Shown piece after piece: positions 59,590 to 64,000 of a stretch of DNA of 64,000 nucleotides. The notes under the pieces were generated by a model, which saw only the letters and a list, made by a program, of their open reading frames with translations, was not told the DNA's origin and did no database searches. Position 1 is the first letter of the stretch, and each line of letters opens with the position of its first letter. The position numbers and the translations under genes are program-made. Location of the stretch: positions 154,665,774 through 154,729,773 of the forward strand of contig CM077115.1 in NCBI GenBank assembly GCA_039619475.1, written 5' to 3'. The stretch comes from Icerya purchasi. Taxonomy: Eukaryota > Arthropoda > Insecta > Hemiptera > Monophlebidae.

Positions 59590-59920
59590 ATCAATCGGAG
59601 AAACAAAACGTGGCTAGATGATATGCACCATGTGCTGCCAACAACAGAAATCTATCGGAAGATTTTTAAGCTTGAAATTGCGGTTATCTAGAAAATTTTG
59701 TTCCGTATTTGCTCTTGTGTATAATTTTAATTAGGTGAGGGTGAAATTGAAGGAAAGAGAAGACCAGGTAGAAGAAAAATGTCCTGGCTAGCAGATTCAT
59801 GAGGGGGTGGTATGGACGTACCACAGCCGAACTACAACAAGAGGCCGTACAATCAAAATCAACAATAGCCCCATGATGGTCGCCCAACTTCGGACGGAGA
59901 CGGCGGAATGAAGAAGAAGA
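59590..59920 (+). mobile_element. non-LTR retrotransposon 3' end fragment
   Basis: Plus-strand reading gives GEGEIEGKRRPGRRKMSWLA and then, after a shift, WYGRTTAELQQEAVQSKSTI and MMVAQLRTETAE, the basic RT tail (KR-GR--MSWL...WTG-T--ELF--A) that ends many endonuclease-RT proteins. It ends in GAAGAAGAAGAAGG, a typical short tail. An overlapping minus-strand frame (59684-60289) is its shadow and not a gene. Confidence 0.5.
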
Positions 59921-62900
59921 AGGAATAATCAAAATATAGCGGCATGAAGAGATAACTGTGAATGAAAAGGCGGATATAAAAAAGGAGGATTCCGAAATAA
60001 ATTGTAGATCGACTGCGCGCAGTGAAGAGAAGCCAGAAAAAGATGTCAAAGAAACGACAAAAAAGTGCATTAAAATTCCGAAAAATTGATGGCAACGGGA
60101 ATAGGACGCCGCGATGATTAGCGCCCAGGTGAAAATAAATAATCGATACTGTAGCGAAGAAAAAAAGTCTTTCTCGGCGCTGTAGGATGCAAATATTTTT
60201 ACGATTTTATAATATAAATAAATATAAATGAGATCATCGGCAAGAAACCGATTTTTTTTTGTTTTTTTTTTTTTTTTTGGAATAGTCAAAAAACACTCAA
60301 AACCCGTTCTATATAAATTAAGATTTATTCAGTTAATCTGGATTATTCTCGTATTATACTCAAGTCCCCCTCCCTCCATACTCTTGACAGGGCGCTGAGG
60401 ATTGTTGAAACTTTTCATAATAAGCTGAAACTCTTTTCTAAAATTTCTCTGGTATAATCAATATTCAATTTCGCATTAGACATACATAGACACTTCCGGT
60501 GTAATTTAATGTACTCCTTTTAATTTTCTTTAAAATTTCGAACGATGTTTATTATTAAATTGGTTAAAAAGATCATCGTTAATTTCTTCTTCGGTTTCTT
60601 TTTTTGGGGGGTTGAAACGGCTACCGACGCTTCCGATAATCTGTCGATTCTTGCGAAAAGACAAGGGAAAATAATTTTAATTATAAAAATTCGAAATTTT
60701 TCGTAACCTTCAATAATTCAACTGGAATAGACAAGATGCGGCAGCAGACATGTAAAGGTTACTTCGGAAAAGTTGTAATAAAATTCGCCGGGATGCTTAA
60801 ACGTTCTCATCGAGCTGGATATTTCTCGTGCAATGTAAAAGTCACACTTGCGGAGAAAGAGGATAGCGAAAAAGCTTGACAACAAAATATCACAAACTAT
60901 GTGCTGAGCTGACAATAACGCAACGACTTTTCACGGTTCGTACACGGGAATGAAAATTTTCGGTAAAAACCATTTTTTTTCGTACCATCTCTTTGTCTAT
61001 CATCAGAGAAATTTAATTTCGGCCCGATTTCGTCGATTATTATTTCCCTCTCCGAATTGAAAAGAGATGATCATTACACTCATTTCCATGGCTAGTCTCG
61101 CTACGACGAAAAATTCAATCATCCGAGGAGGAAAAAAACGTGGTATAATCTACGAAACAAGTGTTAGCTTCACAGTTTGGTTCTTCTGATGATGGAATGG
61201 TGCAATCGGAATTTCTCGATGACGGCGAACTGCTACCGAAAATATGTTAATTTTAACTTGAATTTCTTTTGTACTATCTTTAATTCGCGAAAGAACCGTG
61301 AAATATTAAACGGTTCGCTTTGTCGCGAACCGCTGATGTATCTAGTAGTGAGCCGTTTAATTGGAATAAAAGGCAAACACGTTCAAGAAAAAAGCGAACA
61401 CCGCCATGCAGAAGTATTATTAGAACATAATTCAGTGTGTCGCAATTAGCGCGCTTCCAGTAGCGCAGACAATTTTCCGATGGGGAACAGAGCTCGGCAC
61501 GAGTTCATTATTCGTTGCGAGTTGGACCGTTACCTTTTCCGTCATGGCTGCTTGACGCCGATGTGCACGTTCTCTCGTGTACACGGCTTTTATTTTTGTA
61601 CTCCGAGGGAAACAGTTTCTATACACCAGCTGCACTTTACCAGACTTGGCACAGTGCTACATTGTGTGTACACTATCCCCCCCCACACACACACTATCCG
61701 TTTAACTGCTGCAACATAATAATGTGCCAAGATGTACGCGGACACAGTGATTATTACTGCATACGCAGTTTAATGATGATGCGCGCAGGCAGTATTTAAT
61801 ATCTTCTAGCGAAGTTCACTTTTATCAGATTGGAACGAAATTGACCCGTTTTCTTATAACGGATGCACAATAACGAACGGAACTGCCGGTGGCCGATGGT
61901 TAGTTCGTTCGCGATCAACTTCACCAGCAGACGAACGATAATATTCTCACCGTGTTCCTTCTCTACCGGAACAGCGGAAAGAGCACGTACCGCGCTCCAT
62001 GCAAGTCGTCATAGCGAGTTATAGAGCTTCGCACTGTATTATTTGCGTAACTCCCATCGCTGTCCAACTGCTGCTGCTGCTGCTACTGTGCTGGTCGCTG
62101 TTTTTGTGTGTAGGAGAGAGTATGGAAGTATGAAATTCTCTCTATTTGGCGTTCGAAACCGGTTTCCACTTGCAACAATTGCTCCGGTGGTACGTTCATG
62201 TGTATGTACGCGCCGGCGTGCAGCGAATTAATAGAGGAAAACAAACTGTACTCCATCCTGCGATGCGCGACGCCCACAGCTTTGACCGCCGTCGCCAACA
62301 ACATCGTCATCAGCCTTGAATTTAATACATAATTGTGTTTTTATTAGAACGATAAAAAGCGATTCATTTATGAAAATTAGGCGAAATATTGTTTCTTGAA
62401 TGGAACTGCGCAAAGTAGATAAACAGAACGTAGGACGCGGCAGCCGAAGGAGTCCATGAGACTTATAATAAGCGTTGCCGCATCCAAAAATACCGACTCA
62501 ATACGTGTGCAAAACTAAACCTGTCGCATACACTGGACCTTAATTTTGTACAGCGTTTGATGATTGAACGATTAATAATAAATTGTTTTCTCTTGTCTAG
62601 TTAGAATATGATTTTATTAATTTGCAAAACATGTGCATAACCCTCCACTTTATGAATAAAGAATACCATGATCACCACTATTACACAGCGTTATGTGCCG
62701 GTTTGGAAGGTTGTTTATATTTTTTTAATGATCTATTTTCTATTCTTCCGTCGTCGTGTGGATAAACTATCGAAATTTAGTTTTATTATTATTTTCAGAT
62801 TATTTTATGCATGCAATTAAGATTAAACGATATATGTCGTATTTCGATGAATATTTACTCAAAACAGTAAAGTGTATTTTACTATTAACCCAGCTGACCC

Positions 62901-63094
62901 GGCGAACTTCGTACCGCCTCGGAATTAATAAATGTTGTGTTAACTTACTGGCTGAATTAAATTCGGTTTTTTTATTAAGATTAATACTCAAAATGAATTA
63001 AGTTCAATAAATGTACAAAAATCAAAATGAAAGGTATTTTAATTACATTGAAAAGTATTTTAATTACACGTGGCAGCAAGGCATTATTCCCCTC
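59921..63094. other. no gene assigned; CpG-richer patch 60540-62500
   Basis: Several overlapping frames on both strands, none with a recognised domain. 61440-62300 is clearly less AT-rich with CpG and a CTG/CTA repeat (about 62071-62090), which could reflect a promoter or 5' exon of an unseen gene. Around 62893 the sequence CCAGCTGACCCGGCGAACTT resembles a repeat I have seen in insect DNA, but I cannot name it firmly. Confidence 0.4.
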
Positions 63095-63352
63095 CATGGC
63101 CGTCGCCAGCGGGGGGGGGGGGCAGAGGGGGGCAGCTGCTCCCCTTTGGAGCCTTGAAACTTTTTAATCAACTGGCCATGATGAGTATTCATAGGCGCGT
63201 AATCATGGACAATTTACCAGAAACCCGCGAAAATTATGCTTTAATTAAGATTTTTAATAAAATATTAAGCCTTTATACAACTTATAAATTTTATTTTTCC
63301 TATAACTCATACCCTCTTTCTATCATCTTGCCCCCCCCCCGGCTCATCTTAA
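63095..63352. mobile_element. MITE-like repeat, inverted copy of 24303-24613
   Basis: Starts ATGGCCGTCGCCAGCGGGGG, with interior GAGCCTTGAAACTTTTTAAT and ATAGGCGCGTAATCATGGAC, the reverse complement of the 24-kb repeat. The right end is less conserved and C-rich. An overlapping frame (63070-63381) is not a gene. Confidence 0.65.
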
Positions 63353-63385
63353 TAACAAAAATCAGTATAAATTTACGTTAAAAAA

Positions 63386-63555
63386 TTAAAGTAAATTACT
63401 TCGGAAACATGCTTTTTCGGGCTATATCATCAGCTAACACCACAGAGTATACACTCAATTTATATACAAAGTGTGTCCTCTGTGCAGTTAGCTAATGATG
63501 GGCTATACACGAAAAAACAACGTGGTTCTAAAGTAATTTAATTCCTTAAAGTAAA
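63386..63555. mobile_element. foldback element with hammerhead-like motifs
   Basis: Imperfect inverted arms at about 63386-63447 and 63476-63553. The left-arm complement contains CTGATGATATAGCCCGAAAA; the right arm contains CTAATGATGGGCTATACACG then AAAAAACAACG. Loop about 28 bases. The structure is parallel to 53342-53604. Confidence 0.5.
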
Positions 63556-64000
63556 TTTGTACCGATTTTTAGGATTTCGTACACATATTATAACGCATAG
63601 AATTCCAACAAGATGGTTCAGAAACGACAAAAATATTCAATTATACAATATAGTTCGGAAACGGTTTGACTTGTCACAATTGGATCATAAATTACAATTA
63701 AAATTCCATCTGTGACAATTTACAACTTTAGGCTGAGCGATTACCCTAGGCGGCAAGAAACCGTCTAGCATATATAATATGGAATTTAGAACGACCTTAA
63801 AAAATCGACAAATGCTTAAATTTAAAAGATGAGAATATGTGTGGAAAAGTAAATAAAAGTATGCTGAATTCAATGCCAATGTCGGTTTTTTTATAACTTT
63901 ATTAGTTTCGAAAATAAAAAATATGGAATCTTACTTTTTGAACGTGCCTCCTATATACATATATATTGTTATTTTTAATTAGAATAGCTTCTTTCATCAA
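63556..64000. other. no gene recognised
   Basis: AT-rich, one short chance frame on the minus strand (63685-63879). Confidence 0.55.

Noticed and set aside
59684..60289. 201-residue minus-strand frame
   Set aside because: It lies over the antisense of a retroelement tail and purine-rich simple sequence; rich in Phe and Ser with no domain.
61432..61799. Overlapping frames near a CpG-rich patch as a coding exon
   Set aside because: Three frames are open at once and none gives recognisable protein; openness is explained by composition. Kept only as a possible regulatory region.

Overview
This is AT-rich animal nuclear DNA, almost certainly from an insect. It has spliced genes with GT-AG introns, long introns and intergenic stretches, and a dense load of mariner, piggyBac and hAT DNA transposons, palindromic MITEs, tRNA-derived SINEs and non-LTR retrotransposons. 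Nothing in it looks bacterial, and the order of insect cannot be fixed from the sequence alone.

The only intact protein gene I can support is a beta-tubulin gene on the minus strand, 21143 down to 8839. It has five coding exons (21087-21143, 18782-18890, 17999-18194, 13131-13290, 8839-9660) that join in frame into a 447-residue protein with all family landmarks. The last 2.56 kb of the same locus is duplicated in direct orientation at the left edge (1-2560). That copy holds the start of the last exon, the last intron and a broken 42-base piece of exon 4. It is a 5'-truncated pseudogene fragment, as far as it can be seen. Both copies of the intron carry the same decayed mariner element; only the intact gene's copy carries a tRNA-derived SINE, so the paralogous intron preserves the near-empty site.

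Layout. 1-2560: truncated tubulin copy. 2561-4247: no gene. 4252-7651: piggyBac-like remnant with TTAA ends, holding a hAT element with perfect 8-bp target duplication, which itself holds a short MITE. 7656-8838: intergenic and 3' UTR. 8839-21143: tubulin gene. 21144-26180: promoter side, MITEs, no gene. 26290-27880: second hAT of the same family. 27989-30061: palindromic MITE split at its centre by an I/R1-type non-LTR retrotransposon. 30062-33486: no recognised gene, comparatively CpG-rich. 33487-33769: SINE. 34490-36340: two older non-LTR fragments. 36700-40105: no gene, one ribozyme-like motif. 40106-41493: hAT-type element with 8-bp target duplication that carries a very large palindromic MITE dimer and a non-LTR 3' end. 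42800-44495: non-LTR RNase H and RT fragments. 44630-45010: SINE. 46401-47528: near-identical second copy of the 28-kb retroelement. 47978-48469: ORF1-like fragment. 50716-51031: monomer version of the palindromic MITE. 52287-53604: three foldback structures, one with a 13-bp target duplication and perfect 59-bp arms. 56330-58750: two non-LTR elements, the second with a nearly complete reverse transcriptase. 59600-59910: another non-LTR 3' end. 60500-64000: no recognised gene, MITE and foldback copies.

The most interesting signals are (a) a scattered set of foldback units carrying a CTGATGA...GAAA core like a degenerate hammerhead ribozyme, which suggests Penelope-like or retrozyme-like elements; (b) a MITE that exists both as a monomer and as an almost 800-bp head-to-head palindrome; (c) two retroelement copies sharing the same frameshifts, at least one with its own target duplication, implying that an already broken source was mobilised; and (d) two hAT copies with complementary internal deletions.
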